Source: Nocardioides seonyuensis (GTDB lineage: Bacteria; Actinomycetota; Actinomycetes; Propionibacteriales; Nocardioidaceae). Taken from it: 64,000 nt of DNA. The translations under genes and the position numbers were made by a program. The stretch spans positions 868,001 through 932,000 of the forward strand of contig NZ_CP038436.1 of the NCBI RefSeq assembly GCF_004683965.1, written 5' to 3'. This document shows, in pieces, positions 34,492 to 41,840 of the stretch (its first letter is position 1; each line of letters starts with the position of its first letter). The notes under the pieces were generated by a model that worked only from the letters and a program-made list of their open reading frames with translations, ran no database searches and was not told the origin of the DNA.

Positions 34492-34934
34492 CACTCGATC
34501 CTCATGCGGCTGGTCTTGGTGATCTTGAGGCTGTCCGAGACGGCGTCCCCCATGGGCGTGAGCCAGGAGTGCTCGTAGCTCACCGTGACGAGCGCCGTGC
34601 CCCCGCTCTGGTGGCCGCCGTCCCAGCTCGAGCAGCTGCCCCCCGCGGCGTCGAGGCACGTGACGTCGACGTCCACCTCACCGCTCATGTCGGCCAGGGA
34701 GCCTTCGACCACCGCTCGGATGTCCTCGGTGGAGTGACTCAGGCTGGCGGCTCGGACACCCTCACGCGTCGCGTTGTTGAGGACGGTGTACCGGTTGATG
34801 GCGAAGCCGAGATCGATGATGGAGAACAGGATCGCGAGCAGGAGCGGCACGACGAGCGCGAACTCCACCGCGGCCGCCCCGCGTTCGGTCCGACGGCATG
34901 AGCGTTGGCATGAGCGATGACATGAGTGTTGCAT
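34491..34934 (-). CDS. TadE-like pseudopilin
   Basis: This 147-residue protein has the TadE signature RRTERGAAAVEFALVVPLLL, with the Glu five residues into the hydrophobic helix as in prepilins cut by TadV-type peptidase. The remaining part (INRYTVLNNATREGVRAA) is typical. The N-terminal tail before the helix is odd: three short repeats, QHSC HRSC QRSC, encoded by 12-base imperfect repeats at 34898-34934. A longer frame to 34985 exists; I prefer the ATG at 34934, preceded by a G-rich GGGGGG. It is coupled to the Tad-vWA gene. Confidence 0.8.
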   Translation of the reverse strand: MQHSCHRSCQRSCRRTERGAAAVEFALVVPLLLAILFSIIDLGFAINRYTVLNNATREGVRAASLSHSTEDIRAVVEGSLADMSGEVDVDVTCLDAAGGSCSSWDGGHQSGGTALVTVSYEHSWLTPMGDAVSDSLKITKTSRMRIE

Positions 34935-35034
34935 CGAGCCCCCCGGCAAGACGACATGTGGATGTTCACGCGGCGTCGAAGACACGAGCGACCGGGGCGT
35001 GACCAGTTGATCGCCCGACCGTAGGGGCTTGGCC

Positions 35035-35046
35035 TACCCGCGGGTA
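35035..35046. promoter_or_regulatory. 12-bp perfect palindrome TACCCGCGGGTA upstream of tadE-like gene
   Basis: The palindrome lies 101 bases before the tadE-like ATG, in the gap to the TehA-type gene. TetR-type operators often have this form; the binder is unknown. Confidence 0.35.
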
Positions 35047-35167
35047 ATACTCCGACCGGGTGAGGTTCCGTGGCACGAACAGGCCATGGTCTTGACCAGT
35101 CCTGGTCCAGACTTGACGTCCGCTCAGCGGGGCAGGGCGTCGTGCCGGGCGGCGTGCTCACCGTCCG

Positions 35168-36211
35168 TCACTGGTCGAGACGGCCGACCAGGCCGAGCAT
35201 GACGTGACGAAGCATGGAGATTCCCACGACGACCCATGCCGCAACGGCGACCCAGAGCCACGCGCTGCCGATGGCTTCGACGATGGGCAGGTCGTCGACC
35301 CGGCCGAGGTACATGCCGGCGACGGAGTACATGCCGAGCGGGAAGACGATGCTCCACAACGTGGCGACGTAACGCAGTGGGACCCGTCGCACGTGGTGGC
35401 GCCAGACGCCGGCCGCCACGAGGACGGGTATCAACCACGTGGCGAAGGCCCAGAACACCACCGAGAGACCAGCGATCAGGGCACGGGTCGCGTCGACCAT
35501 CGGGGCCGACTCCATGCCTGCGATCTGGGCTCCGGCGACCACGGTGATCGCCACCGCGCCCATCGACACCCAGTAGGGCGGATCGAGCTCCTCGGGCGCC
35601 AGGGGGTAGAGCATGATCCGCAGGGAGACGATGATCGCCGAGGCTGCGTAGAGGAACACCCCGACCGACCACGACAGCACCGCCAGGATGGCGAGCTCCT
35701 GACGCGCTCCGACGAACTCGTTCTCCAAGGTGGTGGCGGCCACCGCGACCGACTGGCTCGCCACGACCCAGATGAACCACGTCCCGTTGGCCAGGGCCAC
35801 GACCGGGCGCTCCGAGGCGCTCAGCACGGCGCTCCACGGGATGACGTACCCGAGCACCAGCCAGACCGTTGCCGCGACTGCGAGGAGCACCGCGGTGGCG
35901 GCGTACCAGCCCTCGCCGGCGGCCCGCGTGCCCAGGACGTTCGTCCCGGCGACGAAGGTGAAGAAGCCGAAGGCGCGGCGAGGTGCGCGGAAGTCGCCGA
36001 CGATGTCGGCTCGGAACGAGACGAAGCGCCAGGCGTTGAGGAGCACCAGCACGACGTACGACACGACGGCGACGCCGAAGAGCAGGCGGGAGAGCACCGT
36101 CAGGCCCCGTTGCTCCAGGCCGATCGAGACGATCCCGCTGGCCATCACCAGCGCGAAGTAGCCGGGAGTCAGGGTGCGGACGCTCTCGCGCAGCTGGTCG
36201 AGGGCAGGCAC
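35168..36211 (-). CDS. TDT-family (TehA/SLAC1-like) transporter
   Basis: This 347-residue membrane protein has about ten helices. The N-terminus TPGYFALVMASGIVSIG is the conserved first helix of the tellurite-resistance/dicarboxylate transporter family, and NGTWFIWVVASQSVAV and WSIVFPLGMYSVAG are further landmarks. Members move anions such as tellurite, dicarboxylates, malate, sulfite or chloride; I cannot say which here. The GTG at 36211 lies six bases after TACGCT. It stands alone. Confidence 0.85.
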   Translation of the reverse strand: MPALDQLRESVRTLTPGYFALVMASGIVSIGLEQRGLTVLSRLLFGVAVVSYVVLVLLNAWRFVSFRADIVGDFRAPRRAFGFFTFVAGTNVLGTRAAGEGWYAATAVLLAVAATVWLVLGYVIPWSAVLSASERPVVALANGTWFIWVVASQSVAVAATTLENEFVGARQELAILAVLSWSVGVFLYAASAIIVSLRIMLYPLAPEELDPPYWVSMGAVAITVVAGAQIAGMESAPMVDATRALIAGLSVVFWAFATWLIPVLVAAGVWRHHVRRVPLRYVATLWSIVFPLGMYSVAGMYLGRVDDLPIVEAIGSAWLWVAVAAWVVVGISMLRHVMLGLVGRLDQ

Positions 36212-36217
36212 CTAGCG

Positions 36218-36223
36218 AGCGTA
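36218..36223 (-). promoter_or_regulatory. -10 box TACGCT of the TehA-like gene
   Basis: TACGCT lies six bases before the GTG at 36211, which fits a leaderless transcript. Confidence 0.5.
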
Positions 36224-36236
36224 TCGGCCCCCTCGC

Positions 36237-37409
36237 CTACGAGGCTGACATGTCGGCGAGCTGGGCGATGCCGCCCCGTCCGAGGATCTCGCTCACCCGG
36301 AGCACCCTCGCTGTCCCGACCTGCCAGGCGAGGATGCGCTGGCCCGTGGTGCTGGACGAGGAGAACAGGACGGTGTCGGCATCGAGCCACCCGAGCGCCA
36401 GGCAGCATCCCTTGTAACGCGTGCCCGACCCGCCGCTGTCGAGGTGGTCGAGCCCCAGCACGAATCGCTCCTGGTGCCGTTCGACCATGAGCGCTTGCGG
36501 GTAGCTGATGCGTTGGGGCAGGACCATCTGGGTGAAGGCCACCTGCGCCGTGCCGTTCCGGGTGGGGGCCACCGGTCCCCAGGGCTCGTCGCCGGGTCCG
36601 GTCCACCCGCGCACCCAGTCGACCTCGGCGGAGGACGATCCGCCGTCCAGGCCGTGGACGGTTCCGCTCGACTCCTCACCGAGACGCTCCGGCACCCACA
36701 CCTCGTCCGGCGTCACCCAGCGTGCACCCTCGGCCAGCCAGTCCGGGGTGTCGATCGTCGTCCACCTCCCCGTCACGAAGTCGAGGACGTCGAGCGAGCT
36801 CTCCTGGATGAAGAACGCCCGACGGCGGTCCGGGGACAGGCTGTAGGAGGAGAGCGGGCTCCTGCGGTTCCCTGCCTCGTCGCTGACCGCGTCCAGCCCC
36901 GCGAGGTCGAGCTCGACGAGTCGCTGGCTCTCCGTCAGCGCGTAGCCCCGGTCGTTCCGCCCCGAGAAGAGCGCCAGCACCGGCTCGCCGACGCGTTCCA
37001 CCCGTGCTTCGTCGAGATCCATCACCGGGGGCAGGGCCGGGACCGACAGGACGGGCAGGGACGACTCCTCGACCGGCGAGGGCGATCCCCACACGATCGC
37101 ACCGGCATACGTGCCGGCGCGCTCAGCAGCCGGCGGCTCGCTCGAGGTGACGGTCGGGGCCGAGGTCGGCGACGAGACCGACGAGTCGGCCGGCGCCTCG
37201 TCCGGTGTGCTGGCCGGGTCGCCCAGGTCCAGCATCGTCACGCCGCTCACGACGGCAGCCGCCGCGGCGATCGACCCGACCACGGCAGCCCGGGCACCGA
37301 CGCGGCGCCGACTGCCGTCGCGCCAGGCTCGGTCGACGGCGGTCGGGTCGTGCGGCTCGGGATCCATGGCCGCGGAGAGGAACAGGTCGCGCAGGTCTGT
37401 GTCTGTCAT
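36237..37409 (-). CDS. Membrane-anchored protein paired with a SigE-type sigma factor
   Basis: This 390-residue protein has a short cytoplasmic head (about 1-38, MTDTDLRDLFLSAAMDPEPH), one membrane helix (about 39-60) and a long extracytoplasmic part with beta-strand repeats (for example LSPDRRRAFFIQESSLDVLD) that resembles a propeller. It overlaps the sigma gene by four bases (ATGA). That head-helix-sensor layout and the coupling suggest an anti-sigma-like role, but no zinc-finger motif is present, so this is inference. GGAG lies five bases before the ATG at 37409. I do not recognise the outer domain. Confidence 0.6.
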   Translation of the reverse strand: MTDTDLRDLFLSAAMDPEPHDPTAVDRAWRDGSRRRVGARAAVVGSIAAAAAVVSGVTMLDLGDPASTPDEAPADSSVSSPTSAPTVTSSEPPAAERAGTYAGAIVWGSPSPVEESSLPVLSVPALPPVMDLDEARVERVGEPVLALFSGRNDRGYALTESQRLVELDLAGLDAVSDEAGNRRSPLSSYSLSPDRRRAFFIQESSLDVLDFVTGRWTTIDTPDWLAEGARWVTPDEVWVPERLGEESSGTVHGLDGGSSSAEVDWVRGWTGPGDEPWGPVAPTRNGTAQVAFTQMVLPQRISYPQALMVERHQERFVLGLDHLDSGGSGTRYKGCCLALGWLDADTVLFSSSSTTGQRILAWQVGTARVLRVSEILGRGGIAQLADMSAS

Positions 37410-37921
37410 GGGGACTCCAGGGTCAACAGCTCGCTGAGCTCGGGCGCGAGCTCGCGCAGCCGGCGCAGGGCCAGGTGGGCGGTGCTCTTGACGGTGCCGG
37501 GTGAGACACCGAGGGCGACGGCGATCTCTGCCTCGCTGAGGTCGTCGAAGTAGCGCAGGACCAGGACGGCTCGTTGTCGCTCGGTGAGTCGTCGCAGGGC
37601 ATCGAGCAACAGGAGCCGGCGCTCGACGCCGGTGTCGCCCGACGGCGTCCGCCCCGGGTCCGACACCTCGGAGACGAGCTCGAGCCGGTTCCGGCGCCAC
37701 CACGAGACGTTGTCGCGCACCAGGATCTGCCGGGCGTAGGCGTCCGGGTTGCCCGCGCGCAGGCGAGGCCAGCGCTGCGCCACCTTGGTCAGCGCCTCCT
37801 GCACGAGGTCTTCGGCGCGACCGCGATCGCCGGTCAGGAAGGTCGCAGTCCGGAGCAGTCGGGGACGGCACGCCGTCGCCCACGCCGTGAACGACTCGCG
37901 ATCGCTCGTCCGTTCCTCCAT
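37406..37921 (-). CDS. SigE-family ECF sigma factor
   Basis: This 171-residue ECF sigma factor has region 2 (TFLTGDRGRAEDLVQEALTK, then QILVRDNVSWWRRNRLE) and region 4 (LTERQRAVLVLRYFDDLSEA, then LGVSPGTVKSTAHLALRRLR). The pattern fits the actinobacterial SigE family of short ECF factors. It starts at the ATG at 37921, with GAGG five bases upstream, and overlaps the membrane protein gene by four bases. That neighbour is the likely sensor or anti-sigma partner. Its target promoters cannot be told from the window. Confidence 0.88.
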   Translation of the reverse strand: MEERTSDRESFTAWATACRPRLLRTATFLTGDRGRAEDLVQEALTKVAQRWPRLRAGNPDAYARQILVRDNVSWWRRNRLELVSEVSDPGRTPSGDTGVERRLLLLDALRRLTERQRAVLVLRYFDDLSEAEIAVALGVSPGTVKSTAHLALRRLRELAPELSELLTLESP

Positions 37922-37986
37922 GACCACCTCAACGCCATGGTGCCCTGTGTGGTTGGAGGCTGACCAGAAGCTGCCCGCCCAGACCT

Positions 37987-38847
37987 CTAGAGACGCGCGG
38001 CGACCAGCTCCGCGAACGGGGCGGCGTTGGCGGGCAGGACGTCGAGGTAGAGGCCCGGCTCGGTGGCCTCGACCTCACTCACGACGAGACGGCCGTCCAG
38101 CTCGACCATGTCGATGCGCCCGTAGTCGAGCGGCCTTCCCACGACGGTGCCGGCCTGCAGCACGGCTGCTTCGGCGAGCTCCGCAGCCGCCGGATCCAGC
38201 GCCACGGGGCGCGAGGCGCCCCCGAAGTGCTCGTGCACGCGCACCTCACCCGCAGCGGGGAGCTTGTCGACCTGGCTGACGGCCACGCCGTCCAGCACGA
38301 AGACCGAGGTCTCACCTCGTGTCCCGATGGACTCGACCAGCGGCTGGACCACCCACGGGCCGCGTGCGACGGGCAGACCGGGATGGTCCACGAACGAGGT
38401 CCCCAGGCGTGGGTCCTGCGGGTCTGTGACGACGAGCAGCCCCGCGCCGCCGGCACCGACGCGGGGCTTGACGACTGCGGTGTCCCAGCGTCGTACGCCC
38501 TCGCGGAGCTCCTCGAGGGTGCCGGCCAGCACCGTCGGCACCACGGGGACGTCGCCCATGTCGCGGAGCAGGTAGGCCTTGTCGACGTTCCAGGCGAAGC
38601 ACTCGGCGCCGTTGAGCAGCCTGCGCTGGTCGAGCGAGCGCGCCCATGCCACGAAGTCGTCGACCTGGCCGATGTAGTCCCAGGTCGAGCGCACGGCGAC
38701 CAGCGCCGCCTCGTCCCAGTCGACGTCGGGGTCGTTCCACACCGCCCAGCGCGACGCGACGCCCCGCTCGGCCAGCGCGGATCCGAGAGCGGCAGCACCG
38801 GGTTCGCCCTCGGGCCAGCTGCCCGAGGTGGCGAGCAGGACCGTCAT
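37987..38847 (-). CDS. ATP-grasp domain protein
   Basis: This 286-residue protein has the ATP-grasp lysine in WDTAVVKPRVGAGGAGLLVV, WVVQPLVESI, and a metal/Mg site GRIDMVELDGRLVVSEVEAT. It should join a carboxylate to an amine or thiol using ATP; similar proteins are glutathione-synthetase-like. The substrate is unknown. It overlaps the methyltransferase gene by four bases (ATGA), so the two act in one pathway, perhaps small-molecule or peptide tailoring. No precursor peptide gene is seen. Confidence 0.8.
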   Translation of the reverse strand: MTVLLATSGSWPEGEPGAAALGSALAERGVASRWAVWNDPDVDWDEAALVAVRSTWDYIGQVDDFVAWARSLDQRRLLNGAECFAWNVDKAYLLRDMGDVPVVPTVLAGTLEELREGVRRWDTAVVKPRVGAGGAGLLVVTDPQDPRLGTSFVDHPGLPVARGPWVVQPLVESIGTRGETSVFVLDGVAVSQVDKLPAAGEVRVHEHFGGASRPVALDPAAAELAEAAVLQAGTVVGRPLDYGRIDMVELDGRLVVSEVEATEPGLYLDVLPANAAPFAELVAARL

Positions 38848-39710
38848 GCGCCCGAGGACTCCGGGAGCTCCGAGCCGCCGTGGAAGGTGTGGGCGGAGTG
38901 GTCGCGGTTGGTGCCCTCGCGGTTGTCACCCTTCTCGATGATCACGAGGTTGTGGTAGCAGTGCACGGCCTTCACCCACTGGTCGGTGTAGCTGGGCTCG
39001 TAGTCCTCGAGCAGGAACTCCTCGTGGTTGAGGCCGTCGACCAGGTCCTTGACGAGGTCCATCGAGGTGCCGCTGGCCTTGGGGTCGACCTGGCCACCCC
39101 AGGCGGGCCAGTAGGACGTCTGGGTGTCCTCGATGCAGTAGACCGCGCCGTCCGGGAGCAGGGGGAACAGGATCTTGAAGGACTCGCGCACGTGCTCGGG
39201 GATGTGGCTGCCGTCGTCGACCACCACGGTCGGCGCGCCGTGCTCCTCGATGATGCGGTGCAGGATCCCGGGATCGGTCTGGTCTCCCTGGTAGGTGCGG
39301 ATGTGCCCCTTGGACAGCCAGGACTTGTCCTCGATGTCGAGGCCCACGATGGTCGCCCTGGGGAAGAACCATCGCCACATCCGCATCGAGGCGCCGCTGC
39401 GTCGGCGCTTCTTGTAGCCGCCGATCCCCAGCTCGAGCAGCACGAACTCCTCGCCGCGCAGGTGCTCGAGGTGGCGCTCGTAGTGGGGGGTGTACTTGTG
39501 CACGCCCCACTTGTCGGTGCCGAACTCGACGGCGAGCTCGGTCAGGTTGCTCGCCAGCAGACGCCTGCGCCGCTCAGCGCGCTTCTCGGCCTTCGTGGGA
39601 TCCCCGGCCACCCGGTCGCCCTCGGCGTCCTGCGACGTGGACGGCGGGAGACCGGCCCTACGGGCGGCATTCTTGACGGCGTGGCCGGCCCGCCGAGCAG
39701 TGGTACGCAC
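38844..39710 (-). CDS. Class I SAM-dependent methyltransferase
   Basis: This 288-residue protein has a basic N-terminal tail (about 1-52), then LAVEFGTDKWGVHKYTPHYE and FVLLELGIGGYKK (SAM-binding motif I). TIVGLDIEDKS holds the acidic residue at the end of strand 2, and TVVVDDGSHIPEHV follows. The pattern resembles MycE-like sugar O-methyltransferases and related tailoring enzymes. The GTG at 39710 lies six bases after TAGGGT. It is the first gene of a pair with the ATP-grasp gene. Substrate unknown. Confidence 0.8.
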   Translation of the reverse strand: MRTTARRAGHAVKNAARRAGLPPSTSQDAEGDRVAGDPTKAEKRAERRRRLLASNLTELAVEFGTDKWGVHKYTPHYERHLEHLRGEEFVLLELGIGGYKKRRRSGASMRMWRWFFPRATIVGLDIEDKSWLSKGHIRTYQGDQTDPGILHRIIEEHGAPTVVVDDGSHIPEHVRESFKILFPLLPDGAVYCIEDTQTSYWPAWGGQVDPKASGTSMDLVKDLVDGLNHEEFLLEDYEPSYTDQWVKAVHCYHNLVIIEKGDNREGTNRDHSAHTFHGGSELPESSGA

Positions 39711-39716
39711 CCGCGA

Positions 39717-39722
39717 ACCCTA
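39717..39722 (-). promoter_or_regulatory. -10 box TAGGGT of the methyltransferase gene
   Basis: TAGGGT lies six bases before the GTG at 39710, which fits a leaderless transcript. Confidence 0.5.
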
Positions 39723-39818
39723 ACCTGACCCGCACCCGTCGGCACACCGCGACCGAAGCCGCGCGATCTGGGGACGAATACTCAAGCGCGACCCGCTACC
39801 GAGGGCCACGATGGCGAC

Positions 39819-41042
39819 ATGGACACCCTCACTCCCCATCCGGTCAGCAGCGACCGGCACCGCTGGCTCACGCACGAGCTGCGGGACTGGCAGGCCGACG
39901 GCCTCATCGACCCGGTCACCGCCCGGGCGATCGCCGCTCGCTACGTCGACGCCGGCGACCGGCAACGTCGATTCACGCTTGGTCGCCTCCTGCTGTCGCT
40001 CGGCGCCACCTTCGTGGGAGTCGGCCTCATCTGGCTCGTCGCCGCCAACCTCGACCAGCTGCCTCCCCTGGTTCGCTTCGCGGTCATCGCGGTGATCTGG
40101 CTGGCCCTCCTGACGGCAGCCGAGCTGCTCACTCCGACGCGGCCGGTGCGCGGGGCGTTGCGCCTCATGGCGGCACTGGCCTTCGGGGCCGTGATCTTCC
40201 AGGCGGCCCAGTCGCTACAGGTCCCGGCCTACTCCCCCGCACTCGTCGGCCTCTGGGCTGCTGGTGCACTCGCCCATGCCTACGCCGCTCGAGCCCTGGC
40301 GCCCCTGGTCCTGGGCGTCGCGACCGGTGTCGTCTGGTGGGTGTGGCAACCGCTCTGGACTGCGGGAAGCGTCGCGGCGACCGTCCTCTCGATCGGTACG
40401 GCGGCCGTGGTCGCCATCTCGCTGGCGGTCGTGCACGACCGCGGCCTGACTCCCTTCGGGCAGGTCTGGCGATCGGTCGGCGCGCTGCTCGCCATGGTCA
40501 CCCTCTTCATCGCCGCGGTGCCCTACACGACGACCGAGGGCTTCGAGTGGGACCTGTGGCTCGTGGCGTGCCTCGTGGTCGCCGGTCTGGCCCTCGTGGC
40601 CGCGGTGGTGGTGGCCCGTGGAGTCGCCCGTCTCGAACCGCTGGCAGCGGTCGCCGTCCTCGGCGTGGCCGTGCTGATGACGTGGTGGGACACGGGCACC
40701 GACACCTCGAGCGTCGAACCCGCCGACTGGGTCCACGCGGCTGTCGGGGTGATCTCGTTCGTCGCCCTGGCGGTTGCACTCGTGGCAGCCGGCACCCTGC
40801 GGGACAACCCTGCCCTCACCGTGGTCGCGATGGTCGGCCTCGTCGTCTTCACCACGTTCCAGGCGTTCGCGGTCTTCGCCGCGATCGTGCAGGGAGCCTG
40901 GCTCTTCCTCACCCTCGGCGTGGTCTTCCTCGCCACCGGCTTCCTGTTCGACAGGGCGCGGCGCGAGATCGCCGCCTCGCTGGAGGGCACGAGCGCGACC
41001 CAGGAACCCCGCGACAACGGAACCGAAGGAGCAGGCCGATGA
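39819..41042 (+). CDS. DUF2157 multi-helix membrane protein
   Basis: This 407-residue protein has a soluble N-terminal 50 residues (HELRDWQADGLIDPVTARAI), typical of DUF2157, then about eleven hydrophobic helices. It is paired with a GDYXXLXY protein, which overlaps it by four bases; this pairing is common in bacteria and suggests a joint membrane complex of unknown role. The start at 39819 has no good ribosome site or -10 box in register, and an ATG eight bases upstream is out of frame. Confidence 0.8.
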   Translation: MDTLTPHPVSSDRHRWLTHELRDWQADGLIDPVTARAIAARYVDAGDRQRRFTLGRLLLSLGATFVGVGLIWLVAANLDQLPPLVRFAVIAVIWLALLTAAELLTPTRPVRGALRLMAALAFGAVIFQAAQSLQVPAYSPALVGLWAAGALAHAYAARALAPLVLGVATGVVWWVWQPLWTAGSVAATVLSIGTAAVVAISLAVVHDRGLTPFGQVWRSVGALLAMVTLFIAAVPYTTTEGFEWDLWLVACLVVAGLALVAAVVVARGVARLEPLAAVAVLGVAVLMTWWDTGTDTSSVEPADWVHAAVGVISFVALAVALVAAGTLRDNPALTVVAMVGLVVFTTFQAFAVFAAIVQGAWLFLTLGVVFLATGFLFDRARREIAASLEGTSATQEPRDNGTEGAGR

Positions 41043-41527
41043 ACAAGGTCCAGACCCTCGCCCTCGTGGCGCTCGTGCAGGCAGTGCTGGTCGGGCTCGC
41101 GGTGGCGCCGCAGCTGTCTGCCCGGCTCACTGGAGACACCTACCAGCTCCGGGTCGCTCCGCTGGACCCGATAGATCCGTTCAGGGGGGCCTACGTCACC
41201 CTCGACTACCCCGATCTCGACCTCAGTCGTCGAGACGGGGGTGAGGGCCGTCCCCTGCGCGACGACGAGCGCGGCGACGTCTTCGTGACCCTCGTGGAGC
41301 AGGGCGACGTCATGGTCGCCGACCGGTGGACGCGCGACCGTCCCGACGCCGGCCCCTACCTCTCATGCACCGATCGCGGGTGGGACGTCCGGTGCGGGAT
41401 CGAGAGCTGGTTCCTCCCCCAGGACGAGGCCGCGAGCATGGAGGACGTCCTGCGAGACGGGGCGATCGCCGAGGTCAGGATCGACGGACGCGGCCACGCC
41501 GCACTGGTCGACGTACGGGCTCCTTGA
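41039..41527 (+). CDS. GDYXXLXY-domain membrane-anchored protein
   Basis: This 162-residue protein begins with one N-terminal helix (about 6-26, LALVALVQAVLVGLAV), followed by the family motif as FRGAYVTLDY (Ala in place of Asp in GDYxxLxY). Two cysteines (LSCTDRGWDVRCG) may form an extracellular disulfide. The ATG at 41039 overlaps the DUF2157 stop and has AAGGAG upstream. The family nearly always follows a DUF2157 gene. Function unknown. Confidence 0.8.
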   Translation: MNKVQTLALVALVQAVLVGLAVAPQLSARLTGDTYQLRVAPLDPIDPFRGAYVTLDYPDLDLSRRDGGEGRPLRDDERGDVFVTLVEQGDVMVADRWTRDRPDAGPYLSCTDRGWDVRCGIESWFLPQDEAASMEDVLRDGAIAEVRIDGRGHAALVDVRAP

Positions 41528-41528
41528 G

Positions 41529-41804
41529 TCAGCCGCCCGCCACGGCGGGGATGACCGAGACCTGGACTCCGTCCGGCGTGGCGGTGGCCAGCTCGTCGAG
41601 GAAGCGGACGTCGTCGTTGCCGACGTAGACGTTCACGAACCGGCGCAGCTGGCCGCTCTCGTCGAGGATGCGCCCCTTGATACCGGGGTAGGTCGCGTCG
41701 AGGTCATCGAGCACGTCGGCCAGGGTCGCGCCGTTCGCTGACACCTCGGACTCGCCGCCGGTGTAGGTGCGCAGGATCGTGGGGACGCGGACCGAGACTG
41801 CCAT
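41529..41804 (-). CDS. CysO/MoaD-type sulfur carrier protein
   Basis: This 91-residue ubiquitin-like protein starts AVSVRVPTILRTYTGGESEV and ends in Gly-Gly (SVIPAVAGG), the tail that is adenylated and thiocarboxylated in ThiS, MoaD and CysO. The sequence VNVYVGNDDVRFL, the length and the ending are closest to mycobacterial CysO, which gives its sulfur to CysM for cysteine synthesis. Here no cysM or mec gene is adjacent; the neighbour is a threonine-synthase-like PLP enzyme 36 bases upstream on the same strand, under a SAM riboswitch. A role in sulfur amino acid synthesis is inferred. Confidence 0.85.
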   Translation of the reverse strand: MAVSVRVPTILRTYTGGESEVSANGATLADVLDDLDATYPGIKGRILDESGQLRRFVNVYVGNDDVRFLDELATATPDGVQVSVIPAVAGG

Positions 41805-41840
41805 GGCTGGTTCCTTTGCTGGTGTGTTGATGAGCGTCGC

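Noticed and set aside
35094..35107. GACCAGTCCTGGTC palindrome as operator or terminator
   Set aside because: It has a two-base centre and six-base arms, lies 60 bases from any gene end, and has no further support.
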